Origin: Bacteroidales bacterium UBA3663 | Lineage (GTDB): Bacteria > Bacteroidota > Bacteroidia > Bacteroidales > UBA3663 | Reading direction: 5' to 3' | Assembly: GCA_002373755.1 (NCBI GenBank) | Contig: DFJU01000065.1 | Span: forward strand, 1 to 44,790 | Length of the DNA stretch: 44,790 nt | Shown: piece after piece, positions 26,064 through 33,674 of the stretch | Position numbering within the stretch: position 1 is the stretch's first letter | How the letters are laid out: the number at the start of each line of letters is the position of its first letter | Notes under the pieces: generated by a model | The model's database searches: none | What the model saw: only the letters and a program-made list of their open reading frames with translations | Told to the model about the DNA's origin: nothing | Position numbers and translations under genes: made by a program

Positions 26064-26111
26064 GCAATTTTGGCGAGTTTTTCATTTTTGAAACCCGACA
26101 ATGTTTCAAAA
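26047..26111. promoter_or_regulatory. TGTTTCAAAA repeats in the divergent control region
   Basis: TGTTTCAAAA occurs at 26048-26057 and 26102-26111 as direct repeats, with an inverted copy TTTTGAAAC at 26086-26094. Two more TGTTTC words lie at about 25985-25998. They sit between the promoters of the hybrid sensor and the esterase/GH2 genes (gap 25898-26253), where the AraC domain would be expected to bind. Confidence 0.45.
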
Positions 26112-26203
26112 GTCATCTGTTGAAAACAATGATACAGTTGTATTTTTTTGTGCGAAACTGTCCCAAATGCCTTGTCACATGCTGAACGAAGGTGAAATTT
26201 GTG

Positions 26204-26211
26204 TATTTTTG
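26204..26211 (+). promoter_or_regulatory. -7 promoter element of the esterase/GH2 unit
   Basis: TATTTTTG at 26204-26211, 42 bp before the ATG at 26254. The -33 position is poor, as expected of an activator-dependent promoter. Confidence 0.5.
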
Positions 26212-26253
26212 CGGCCGAAAAACAGTTTAGACAACACAACTTTTCTAATCAGC

Positions 26254-28284
26254 ATGAAAAAACTTTTACTTACCGCACTACTTACCGCGGCGTGTGTTGT
26301 GGCCGATGCCGCATCCGAACCAAACAAACCTTCATCTGAAAACCCCACCGTACGACTGCCCCGATTCATCAGCTCGGGCATGGTGCTGCAACGCGGCGAC
26401 ACTGCACGCATCTGGGGCTGGGCCGTTGCCAACACTGCCATCAAGGTGCAGTTTGCCGGCAAGAAATTCAACGCAGTGGCCGATGCCGACGGACGTTGGA
26501 GCGTGGCGATTCCGACCACGGCCAAGAAGCTGACAGGCGGCCCGTACAAAATGACAATCAACGAGTTGACACTCGACGACATCTGGGTTGGCGACGTGTG
26601 GCTCTGTTCCGGCCAGTCGAACATGGACCTGCACTGCGCCCGACTTGAAGACCTCTACAAGGACGAAATGGACCGCGACAGCAACCCAGCCATCCACCTC
26701 GTGCAGATGGGACGCACGCCGCAGGTCGTTGACCCGCAGGACGATGTAGTCCCGATGGGATTCTACAAGTGGGAGAGCATGAAGCCGGAAAACGTCGGCC
26801 ACTGGTCGGGCATCGGCTACTTCTACGCGAAAGAGATGTACAGGCGCACGGGCGTACCGCAAGGCATCATCAGCGCGTCGATGGGCGGCAGCGACATTGT
26901 GGCATGGTGCAGCGAAGATGTGCTGTCGGCCAACGCTCCACGCCACCTCGCCCAACGCAACCACCTGCGCACGCCGGGCTATCTGGAACGCAATTCGGCC
27001 ATCTCGCGCGCCATCTCACGCGCCTACAACGAGGCATACGAAGCTGACGACCCGGGCCTGAACGAGAAATGGATGTCGGCCGACTTCGACGACTCGTCGT
27101 GGGAGACCGTCTCGCAATATGACATGAACATCGGCGACGAAAACGGACGCACATGGCGCGGCTCGCTGTGGTTCCGCAAGGAATTCTTCGTGCCCGATTC
27201 GCTCGTCGGCCGCGACTCACTGCTCCGTCTGGGCTGCCTCATCGACGCCGACGTCTGCTACATCAACGGCGAGAAGGTGGGCGAGACCGGCTACCAGTAT
27301 CCGCCACGCAAATACAAGCTGCACGCCAACCAGCTGAAGGCCGGCCGCAACGTGCTCTGCATACGGCTGAAGACCAACGGTTCGCGCGAAAAGTTCGTGA
27401 AAGACAAGCCCTACCGCGTACTCTTCCACGGCGGCTCGTTCATCGACCTTGAGGGCCAATACAAGATGCACCGCGGCGTGCTGATGCCCAACCAGCCGGG
27501 CATCGAAGGTGTGGGCAACGGCATTGCCATGTCGCTCTACGTCAACGTGATACATCCGCTCCTCCCCTATCGCGTAGCGGGCATCCTGTGGTATCAGGGC
27601 GAGACCAATGCGGGTCGTCCGCAGGAATACGGCCAACTGCTTCCGCCCATGATTGACGACTGGCGCAAGAGCTTCGGCAACGTGCCAGCACTGATTTTCG
27701 GTCTGGCCAACCACATGTCGCGCCACGACGACGCCAACTACGGCGGCGGATGGGCACTGCTACGCGAGGCACAGCGTCTGTCGGCCCTGAAACTCGACAA
27801 CGCCGCGCTGGTCACATTGGCCGACCTCGGCGAATGGAACGACATCCATCCGTTGAACAAGAAGGAGGCTGCCCGACGCGCCGTGCTCCAGATGCTCCGT
27901 CTGCGCGGCGACAAGAAGGTGATTTCCGAAGGGCCGACGTTCCGCAGCGTGCGCTACGAGGGCAACCGCGCCATCGTGACCTTCAACGTCATGCCGACCG
28001 ACAGCCTCTGCATCGCACCATCGACCGTGCAGCACACATCGCAGGGCATCATCACGACCGACGGCAAGCTACGCGGATTCAAGATTGCCGAGGCCAACGG
28101 CCGCTTCCATTGGGCCGATGCCGAAATCCGTCCGGCCGACAGGAAAAACGGCACGCAGGATGTCGTCCTGACATCGGCCGAGGTGCAAAAACCTGCCAAA
28201 GTGCGCTACGGCTGGGATGACGACCCGCTCATCACACTCTACGGTTCGACAGGTCTGCCAGTCGCCCCGTTTGAGGCACATTGA
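26254..28284 (+). CDS. Sialate O-acetylesterase-like SGNH hydrolase, secreted
   Basis: A 676-residue protein with signal peptide MKKLLLTALLTAACVVADA. The upstream frame from 26101 is not used; the ATG at 26254 precedes the signal peptide. An N-terminal domain (FISSGMVLQRGDTARIWGWA...FAGKKFNAVADADGRWSV) is typical of sialate O-acetylesterases. The catalytic core shows LCSGQSNM with candidate nucleophile S122, the block GILWYQGETNA near 446, and DIHPLNK with candidate D530/H532. An inserted jelly-roll module at about 270-400 (WMSADFDDSSWETVSQ...RGSLWFRKEFFVP...YINGEKVGET) resembles a GH2 sugar-binding domain. It removes O-acetyl groups, from sialic acid or plant glycans such as acetylated xylan. 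It is the first gene of a two-gene unit with the GH2 enzyme 60 bp downstream. Exact substrate unknown. Confidence 0.9.
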   Translation: MKKLLLTALLTAACVVADAASEPNKPSSENPTVRLPRFISSGMVLQRGDTARIWGWAVANTAIKVQFAGKKFNAVADADGRWSVAIPTTAKKLTGGPYKMTINELTLDDIWVGDVWLCSGQSNMDLHCARLEDLYKDEMDRDSNPAIHLVQMGRTPQVVDPQDDVVPMGFYKWESMKPENVGHWSGIGYFYAKEMYRRTGVPQGIISASMGGSDIVAWCSEDVLSANAPRHLAQRNHLRTPGYLERNSAISRAISRAYNEAYEADDPGLNEKWMSADFDDSSWETVSQYDMNIGDENGRTWRGSLWFRKEFFVPDSLVGRDSLLRLGCLIDADVCYINGEKVGETGYQYPPRKYKLHANQLKAGRNVLCIRLKTNGSREKFVKDKPYRVLFHGGSFIDLEGQYKMHRGVLMPNQPGIEGVGNGIAMSLYVNVIHPLLPYRVAGILWYQGETNAGRPQEYGQLLPPMIDDWRKSFGNVPALIFGLANHMSRHDDANYGGGWALLREAQRLSALKLDNAALVTLADLGEWNDIHPLNKKEAARRAVLQMLRLRGDKKVISEGPTFRSVRYEGNRAIVTFNVMPTDSLCIAPSTVQHTSQGIITTDGKLRGFKIAEANGRFHWADAEIRPADRKNGTQDVVLTSAEVQKPAKVRYGWDDDPLITLYGSTGLPVAPFEAH

Positions 28285-28344
28285 TCACCGTCTGGACTAC
28301 ATCCATAGAACAAAACAACACACAAAAAATAAAACATCCAACCT

Positions 28345-31300
28345 ATGAAGAAATTTCTATTGACGACGTTGGCCGCGGGCTGTCTGGCGACACTTTCGGC
28401 CGGCGACCGCTACAACTTCAACGCCGAATGGAGGCTTGCCCTGGGCGACATTGCCGACGGCGCGGAAGTGGAATGCAACGATGCCTTCTGGCGACGGGTG
28501 ACGTTGCCCTACGCCTTCAACCAGAGCGAGGCATTCTCGCGTGTGTGCGGCGAACTGAGCGACACCGTGATGTGGTACCGCAAGCACTTCGTGCTGCCGC
28601 CGTCGGCCGAGGGCAAGCGCATCCTTGTCGAGTTTGAGGGCGCACGCTTCGGCGCACACGCCTTCCTCAACGGCCACGAACTCGGCTGGTGCGAGAACGG
28701 CGTGATGGCCTTCGGCTTCGACCTCACCCCCTATGTCAACTACGCGGGCGACAACGTGCTCTCCGTGTGGGTCGATAGCGACTGGCGCTACAAGGAGCAC
28801 GTCATTCCGGCCGGCGACAGCATCGCATCGGGCTTCCAGTGGAACGACAAGAACTTCTATTGCAACTACGGCGGCCTGAACAAGAACGTCTGGCTGCACA
28901 TCATGGAGCCTGTCTATCAGACACTTCCGCTCTACACCAACCTTGGCACCACGGGCGTCTATGTCTATGCGACGGACTTCGACCTGAAGCAACACGCGGC
29001 CAACGTGTGCTGCGAGAGCCAGGTCATCAACAGCACCGACCAGCCGCAGACTGTCGCGCTGACAGCCACCGTGCTCGATGCCGATGGCAAGGAGGTCGGC
29101 GTCCTGCATGGCGAACAGACCGTCATCGCTGCGGGCGACACCGTGACCCTCGTCGCACAAAAACGCATTGCCGGACTGCACTTCTGGTCGTGGGGCTACG
29201 GCTACCTCTACACCGTAAAGTCGCACCTCTCGACGGGCGACGAGCAGACCATCCGCACCGGCTTCCGCAAGACGGAGTTCCGCGACGGAATGTTCCGCCT
29301 GAACGGACGCGTCCTGCAACTGAAGGGCTTCGCACAACGCTCCACCAACGAGTGGCCGGCCGTCGGAATCTCCATCCCGGCATGGCTGAGCGACTACAGC
29401 AACCGCCAGGTGCTTGGCTGCAACGGCAACTTCTTCCGCTGGATGCACGTCACCCCGAGCAAGCAGGACATCGCATCGTTCGACCGCCTCGGCCTCATCA
29501 TGGCAATGCCTGCGGGCGATGCCGAAAAAGACGTCACCGGACGCCGTTGGGCACAACGCTGCGAACTGATGCGCGACGCCATCATCTACAACCGCAACAA
29601 CCCGTCGATCATCTTCTACGAGGGCGGCAACAACGTCATCTCGGAGGAGCACATGGCCGAACTGAAAGCCATCCGCGACCAGTATGACCCGCACGGCGGA
29701 CGCGCTGCCGGATGCCGCAACATGCTCTGGAGCGACGTGGCCGAATATGGCGGCGAGATGCTCTACGTGAACAAATCGGCCGACAAACCGATGTGGCAGA
29801 TGGAATACAACCGCGACGAGGGCATCCGACGCTACTGGGACCGCTGGTCATACCCCTACCACGAGGAGGGCGAGGGTCCGCTCTACCGAGGCGACCGTAC
29901 GGCATCGTACAACCACAATCAGGACGGCCTCGCCATCGAGAACATCGTCCGCTGGAATGAATACTGGCGCGCACGTCCGGGTCAGGGCCGACGTGTCAAT
30001 GCCGGCGGCGCGAAAATCATCTTCTCCGACAGCAACACGCACGCTCGCGGCGAAAAGAACTACCGCACTTCGGGCGTCGTCGATCCGATGCGCATCGCCA
30101 AAGACTCGTGGTTCGTGCACCGCGCGATGTGGGACGGCTGGGTCGATACCGAGCGCGAACACACCTACATCATCGGCCACTGGAACTACGAGGCGGGCGA
30201 CCGCAGCGGCAAACCGGTCTCGAAGCCTGTCTATGTGGCATCGACGGCCGACGAGGTCGAGCTCTTCCTGAACGGCAAGTCGCTTGGTAAGGGCGAACGC
30301 ACCGAGACGTTCCTCTTCACTTGGCCGAAGGTCACTTGGCAGGCCGGCACACTGCGCGCCGTGGCCTACAAGGGCGGCAAGGAGGTTTCGAGCGACGAGC
30401 GCGTCACCGTCGGCGAACCGTTGCGCCTGCGTCTCAACTGGGTGCAGCTCGACACCGTCACATCGGCCGACGTTACTGCATTGGCCAACGGCTCAGACCT
30501 GCTCCTGGCCGAGGTCGAGGCGGTAGATGCTCAGGGCCGACGTCACCCGCTGGCCCACGACAAGGTGAAGTTCTCCGTGCGCGGAGCAGCCGAGTTCCTG
30601 GGCGGATGCTCCGGCGTCGTGTCCGATGAAGAAAAGAAGCTCAACGCATACGCAAAGCCGTCGGGCGAAGAGGGCATCATCAGCGAAGGCGGCCACTCGC
30701 GCGACAACAACAGCGTCGGCGAGTCGGAGCTGATGCTTGAGGCCGGCGTGACCCGTGTGCTGCTGCGCACTACGTTAAAACCGGGCAAGATCCGCCTCAC
30801 CGCCACCCCAACCTCGCGCGACGGAGTACGTTCGCGTCTGCGTTCGGCATCGATTTCGGCCCACAGCGTGGCCTGCCCGTCGGAAAACGGCTTCTACGTG
30901 GACGGCGACGGCCAACCCATCGAGGCTGACGCATCGGCCGCACTGCCGCTCTATCTGGAACGCGGCGAAACCCCGACTTCGCCATCGTTCACACAGCATC
31001 TCACCTGCGTGCCGGTCAAGGAAATCGAGGTTGCAGCCAACGAAGAAAATGCAGCCCGAATGGTGGATGACAACGAGGCTAGCGACAGCAAGAACTATCC
31101 GTTCGTCTCGAAGTGGAGCAGCGACGGCCTGTTGCAGAACGCTTGGGCAAAGTTCAAGCTCGAACGTCCGGCAAAAATCCGTCAGATAGCCATTCGCATG
31201 GATGGTTTCCGTTCGACGAGCTACCCGTTGCAGGTGTTTGCCGACGGCCGCCAGATATGGCAGGGCTACACCCCGAAGACGTTGGGCGACTGCTATCTGG

Positions 31301-31470
31301 ACATCGACTATCCCGTCGAGGCCGAGACCTACGAAATCCGCATGATTGGCCCGGCAACGGTCAAGGAGGCTTTCGGTTCGATGACGGAGCTCGCCGCCAA
31401 GCACAAGGTTTCGACCAAGGCATCGAAGAGCACCATCCTCTCAATCTACGAAATCGAATTCAAGGAGTGA
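28345..31470 (+). CDS. Glycoside hydrolase family 2 protein, secreted, with altered acid/base site
   Basis: A 1041-residue protein with signal peptide MKKFLLTTLAAGCLATLSA. Order: GH2 sugar-binding jelly roll (WRRVTLPYAFNQSE...MWYRKHFVLP...NGHELGWCENG), immunoglobulin-like domain, TIM barrel (about 310-560; LNGRVLQLKGFAQRSTNEWP, NGNFFRWMHVTPSKQD), further beta domains (VELFLNGKSLG), and a C-terminal F5/8-type carbohydrate-binding domain (RMVDDNEASDSKNYPF...WAKFKLERPAKIRQIAIRM). GH2 enzymes are usually beta-galactosidases, glucuronidases or mannosidases. The segment that normally reads W-S-x-G-N-E reads FYEGGNN (424-430), so the acid/base Glu is Asn430. E426 two turns earlier or another residue may take over. 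E487 in WQMEYNRDEG is a candidate nucleophile. It is transcribed with the esterase. The substrate is not clear. Confidence 0.88.
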   Translation: MKKFLLTTLAAGCLATLSAGDRYNFNAEWRLALGDIADGAEVECNDAFWRRVTLPYAFNQSEAFSRVCGELSDTVMWYRKHFVLPPSAEGKRILVEFEGARFGAHAFLNGHELGWCENGVMAFGFDLTPYVNYAGDNVLSVWVDSDWRYKEHVIPAGDSIASGFQWNDKNFYCNYGGLNKNVWLHIMEPVYQTLPLYTNLGTTGVYVYATDFDLKQHAANVCCESQVINSTDQPQTVALTATVLDADGKEVGVLHGEQTVIAAGDTVTLVAQKRIAGLHFWSWGYGYLYTVKSHLSTGDEQTIRTGFRKTEFRDGMFRLNGRVLQLKGFAQRSTNEWPAVGISIPAWLSDYSNRQVLGCNGNFFRWMHVTPSKQDIASFDRLGLIMAMPAGDAEKDVTGRRWAQRCELMRDAIIYNRNNPSIIFYEGGNNVISEEHMAELKAIRDQYDPHGGRAAGCRNMLWSDVAEYGGEMLYVNKSADKPMWQMEYNRDEGIRRYWDRWSYPYHEEGEGPLYRGDRTASYNHNQDGLAIENIVRWNEYWRARPGQGRRVNAGGAKIIFSDSNTHARGEKNYRTSGVVDPMRIAKDSWFVHRAMWDGWVDTEREHTYIIGHWNYEAGDRSGKPVSKPVYVASTADEVELFLNGKSLGKGERTETFLFTWPKVTWQAGTLRAVAYKGGKEVSSDERVTVGEPLRLRLNWVQLDTVTSADVTALANGSDLLLAEVEAVDAQGRRHPLAHDKVKFSVRGAAEFLGGCSGVVSDEEKKLNAYAKPSGEEGIISEGGHSRDNNSVGESELMLEAGVTRVLLRTTLKPGKIRLTATPTSRDGVRSRLRSASISAHSVACPSENGFYVDGDGQPIEADASAALPLYLERGETPTSPSFTQHLTCVPVKEIEVAANEENAARMVDDNEASDSKNYPFVSKWSSDGLLQNAWAKFKLERPAKIRQIAIRMDGFRSTSYPLQVFADGRQIWQGYTPKTLGDCYLDIDYPVEAETYEIRMIGPATVKEAFGSMTELAAKHKVSTKASKSTILSIYEIEFKE

Positions 31471-31490
31471 GCGACAATTTACGAGCCAAA

Positions 31491-31522
31491 TTTGGAAAAT
31501 CGGACGAAAAGGACTACCTTCG
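31491..31522 (+). promoter_or_regulatory. Promoter of trpS
   Basis: TTTG (31491-31494), 20 bp, TACCTTCG (31515-31522), one mismatch in the -7 box. The leader is about 125 nt. Confidence 0.6.
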
Positions 31523-31582
31523 CGCCCGATTTTTTATGCCCCCGTTCAGGTCCATCGGCCATAACGATGAAGTCAGGGGCAA

Positions 31583-31610
31583 GTAATTCGTAATTTGTAA
31601 TTCGTAATTT
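31583..31610 (+). repeat. Tandem 14-bp repeat in the trpS leader
   Basis: Two perfect copies of GTAATTCGTAATTT, followed by AGTAATTTGTAATTTT at 31626-31641. AT-rich and unstructured; similar TTTGTAATTTGTAATC words precede the terminator at 44434. No attenuator peptide rich in Trp codons is seen. Confidence 0.6.
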
Positions 31611-31651
31611 GAATTATCAATTCACAAGTAATTTGTAATTTTCATATACCT

Positions 31652-32647
31652 ATGAACAAGCCTATCGTCCTGAGCGGCATCCGCTCAACCGGACACCTGC
31701 ATTTGGGCAACTACTACGGAGCCCTGCGCAACTTCGTCGAGATGCAGAACGACTACGACTGCCGCTACTTCATCGCCGACTATCACTCGCTCACCACACA
31801 GCCCGACCCGTCGGTGCTCAACCCCAACGTGCGCAGCATTCTGGCCGAATATCTGGCCGCCGGCATGGACCCCGAAAAGTGCATCGTCTATGTGCAGAGC
31901 GACGTGCCCGAGACCTGCGAGTTCTACACCCTGCTCAACATGCACGCCTACCTCGGCGAACTGGAAAAGACCGTCTCGTTCAAGGACAAGGCACGCAAGC
32001 AGCCTAACAACGTCAACGCCGGCCTACTGACCTACCCCGTCCTGATGGCGGCCGACATCCTTCAGCACAAGGCCAACTTCGTGCCCGTCGGCAAAGACCA
32101 GCTCCAGCACCTCGAGATGGCACGCAACTTCGCCAACCGCTTCAACCACTTCTACAAGACCGACTTCATGGTCGAGCCGAAGCCATACGAGGTAAAGGGC
32201 GAACCCATCAAGATTCCGGGCCTCGACGGCAGCGGCAAGATGGGCAAGAGCGAAGGCAACTGCATCTACATCAACGACGAGGATGCCGTCGTCATCAAGA
32301 AGTTCAAGAAGGCCGTGACCGACATGACCCCGACCGTGCCGAACTCGGAGATGAACGAGCCGATCAAGAACCTCTTCTACTTCCTCAAGCTCGTCAGTGC
32401 ACCCGAGGTCTACGACCAGTTCCTCGCCGCATGGAACGACTGCTCAATCCGCTACGGCGACCTCAAGATGCAGATTGCCGAAGACGTGCTCAAGGTGACC
32501 CGCCCGATCCGCGAGCGCTACAACGAAATCTACGCCAACGCCGACTACCTCAACAAGGTGCGCGAACAGGGTGCCGAAAAGGCTCGCGCCATCGTCCGCA
32601 AGAACGTCGAGGAGATGCGCCAGCTGATGGGCTTCCGCAAGTTCTGA
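31652..32647 (+). CDS. trpS: Tryptophan--tRNA ligase
   Basis: A 331-residue class I aminoacyl-tRNA synthetase that charges tRNA-Trp in the cytoplasm. The HIGH-type signature is TGHLHLGNYYGA (residues 13-24) and the KMSKS-type loop is KMGKS (195-199) in GLDGSGKMGKSEGN. Blocks DYHSLTT, AYLGELEKTVSFKDK, LMAADILQ and VGKDQLQHLEMAR are typical of TrpRS. Size is normal. It has its own promoter and a strong terminator, so it is separate from the GH2 gene upstream. Confidence 0.97.
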   Translation: MNKPIVLSGIRSTGHLHLGNYYGALRNFVEMQNDYDCRYFIADYHSLTTQPDPSVLNPNVRSILAEYLAAGMDPEKCIVYVQSDVPETCEFYTLLNMHAYLGELEKTVSFKDKARKQPNNVNAGLLTYPVLMAADILQHKANFVPVGKDQLQHLEMARNFANRFNHFYKTDFMVEPKPYEVKGEPIKIPGLDGSGKMGKSEGNCIYINDEDAVVIKKFKKAVTDMTPTVPNSEMNEPIKNLFYFLKLVSAPEVYDQFLAAWNDCSIRYGDLKMQIAEDVLKVTRPIRERYNEIYANADYLNKVREQGAEKARAIVRKNVEEMRQLMGFRKF

Positions 32648-32708
32648 TTCCGCGCTGCATCGGCCGATGTGATTATTCCCTTTTTGGACGATGCCTCAGA
32701 TATGACCG

Positions 32709-32748
32709 ACGCCTCACCGCAAACGAATGTGGTGAGGCGTTAGTTTTT
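32709..32748 (+). terminator. Rho-independent terminator of trpS
   Basis: Perfect 10-bp stem ACGCCTCACC / GGTGAGGCGT with a 12-base loop, followed by TAGTTTTT, about 60 bp beyond the trpS stop. Confidence 0.88.
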
Positions 32749-32971
32749 GACCTCCCACCAGTTTATGTCCGATGCCCACTACGCGAATAATACCCTAATA
32801 GTAGGCTGATAATACCCTCGCTACGCGGATTTTTCACCGTTTGAACGCCGTTTAAATGCCGTTTGAACGACGGTTTTTCTCCACGAATTATTTTCGGTTG
32901 GCGCGTCTCTAATTTTGGATAATTCTCCACGAATTGAAATCAATTGAAATCTGTTTTTTCGTCATCTGCCC

Positions 32972-33000
32972 GTAGAGACGCCACAATGTGACGTCTCTAC
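32972..33000. repeat. GAGACG palindromic element, single copy
   Basis: Outer arms GTAGAGACG/CGTCTCTAC, inner CCACA/TGTGA on this strand. Confidence 0.85.
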
Positions 33001-33035
33001 ACAATTCCAAAAAACATGACGAAAGCCTTTTCCAT
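32997..33035 (-). pseudogene. Possible truncated 5' gene end, closed by a GAGACG element
   Basis: A 12-codon frame, MEKAFVMFFGIV, looks like the start of a signal peptide and ends at a TAG that is the first triplet of the GAGACG element. A -7 box TACCTTTG (minus, 33117-33110) lies 75 bp upstream, with a TTTG 23 bp further (33144-33141). It could be the remains of a secreted-protein gene cut off by the element. The frame is very short, so this is tentative. Confidence 0.25.
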
Positions 33036-33195
33036 CCTGTGAGATTTCCCGAAGGCTCTACGAACCTCCTATGAACGACTGCGGTGCACGCTCCCGATTG
33101 TTCCCGGCGCAAAGGTATTGTATTGATCGGTGGATTTCGACAAATTGTCTGAAAAAAATTTGCGTTGGTTCAATGCCGGAAAATCGGGGGTGCGA

Positions 33196-33315
33196 GTGAC
33201 AGCGTGACAGCGTGACAGCATATTTTTGCCGTGTGATTGTAGTGATAAAAAAATATGTAAATAAATTTTTTTTCTGACTAGAATGTGGCGTAAAAAATTG
33301 CTGTCACGCTGTCAC
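33196..33315. repeat. GTGACAGC inverted-repeat element
   Basis: Three tandem GTGACAGC (33196-33219) face two tandem GCTGTCAC (33300-33315) across 80 bp of AT-rich sequence. The ends could pair into a long hairpin or mark a small non-autonomous element. Confidence 0.6.
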
Positions 33316-33499
33316 GGCGGCATTGCGATGTCTTTTTGTCCTCCTCCCAAAAAAGTTGAATGGATTAGACGTTACCTCCAGCCTTAGTTGAATGCTTTGG
33401 GGCTTAACTCCGACAAGAGTTGAATGATTATCTCTTAACTCCAAAACCTGTCTTTTGCGCAATTCTATGGCAACGCTGTCCCGCTTTTCAAATGTAGCC

Positions 33500-33528
33500 C
33501 ATAGAGACGATGTGTACATCGTCTCTAC
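33500..33528. repeat. GAGACG palindromic element, variant inner arm
   Basis: Outer arms ATAGAGACG/CGTCTCTAC with inner arms ATGT/ACAT around GT, a fully paired variant not seen elsewhere in the window. Confidence 0.8.
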
Positions 33529-33553
33529 ACTTTCCGCAAAAAATGCGGAAATA

Positions 33554-33586
33554 TTTGCAATATTTCCCAGACTTGTTGTATCTTTG
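33554..33586 (+). promoter_or_regulatory. Promoter of the RHS operon
   Basis: TTTG (33554-33557), 21 bp, TATCTTTG (33579-33586), a full consensus match. The leader is about 80 nt. Confidence 0.7.
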
Positions 33587-33674
33587 CGCCGCAATTTTGA
33601 AATATCCCATTTGAGTGGAAAGCAAAATTGAAAAGAATACCGATTCCAAACCGACATTTGAAAACATTCAAAAC

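Larger units (their letters stand above)
32749..33553. other. Long intergenic region with several repeats
   Basis: Most of the 1,027-bp gap 32648-33674. From left: CCGTTTGAACG-type words and a possible hairpin CCGT/ACGG followed by TTTTT (about 32860-32880); a half GAGACG element (about 32901-32912); full elements at 32972-33000 and 33500-33528; a minus-strand micro-frame (32997-33035); a GTGACAGC inverted repeat (33196-33315); and TTAACTCC/AGTTGAATG words (about 33355-33450). No sizeable gene is supported. Confidence 0.6.

Noticed and set aside
28357..29694. 445-codon minus-strand frame opposite the GH2 gene
   Set aside because: Antisense shadow of a confidently assigned gene; no promoter or domain.
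31583..31641. Possible tryptophan attenuator in the trpS leader
   Set aside because: Only tandem AT-rich repeats; no Trp-rich leader peptide and no alternative hairpins.
32909..33112. 67-codon minus-strand frame across a palindrome
   Set aside because: Reads through the repeat element with no family resemblance and no start signal.
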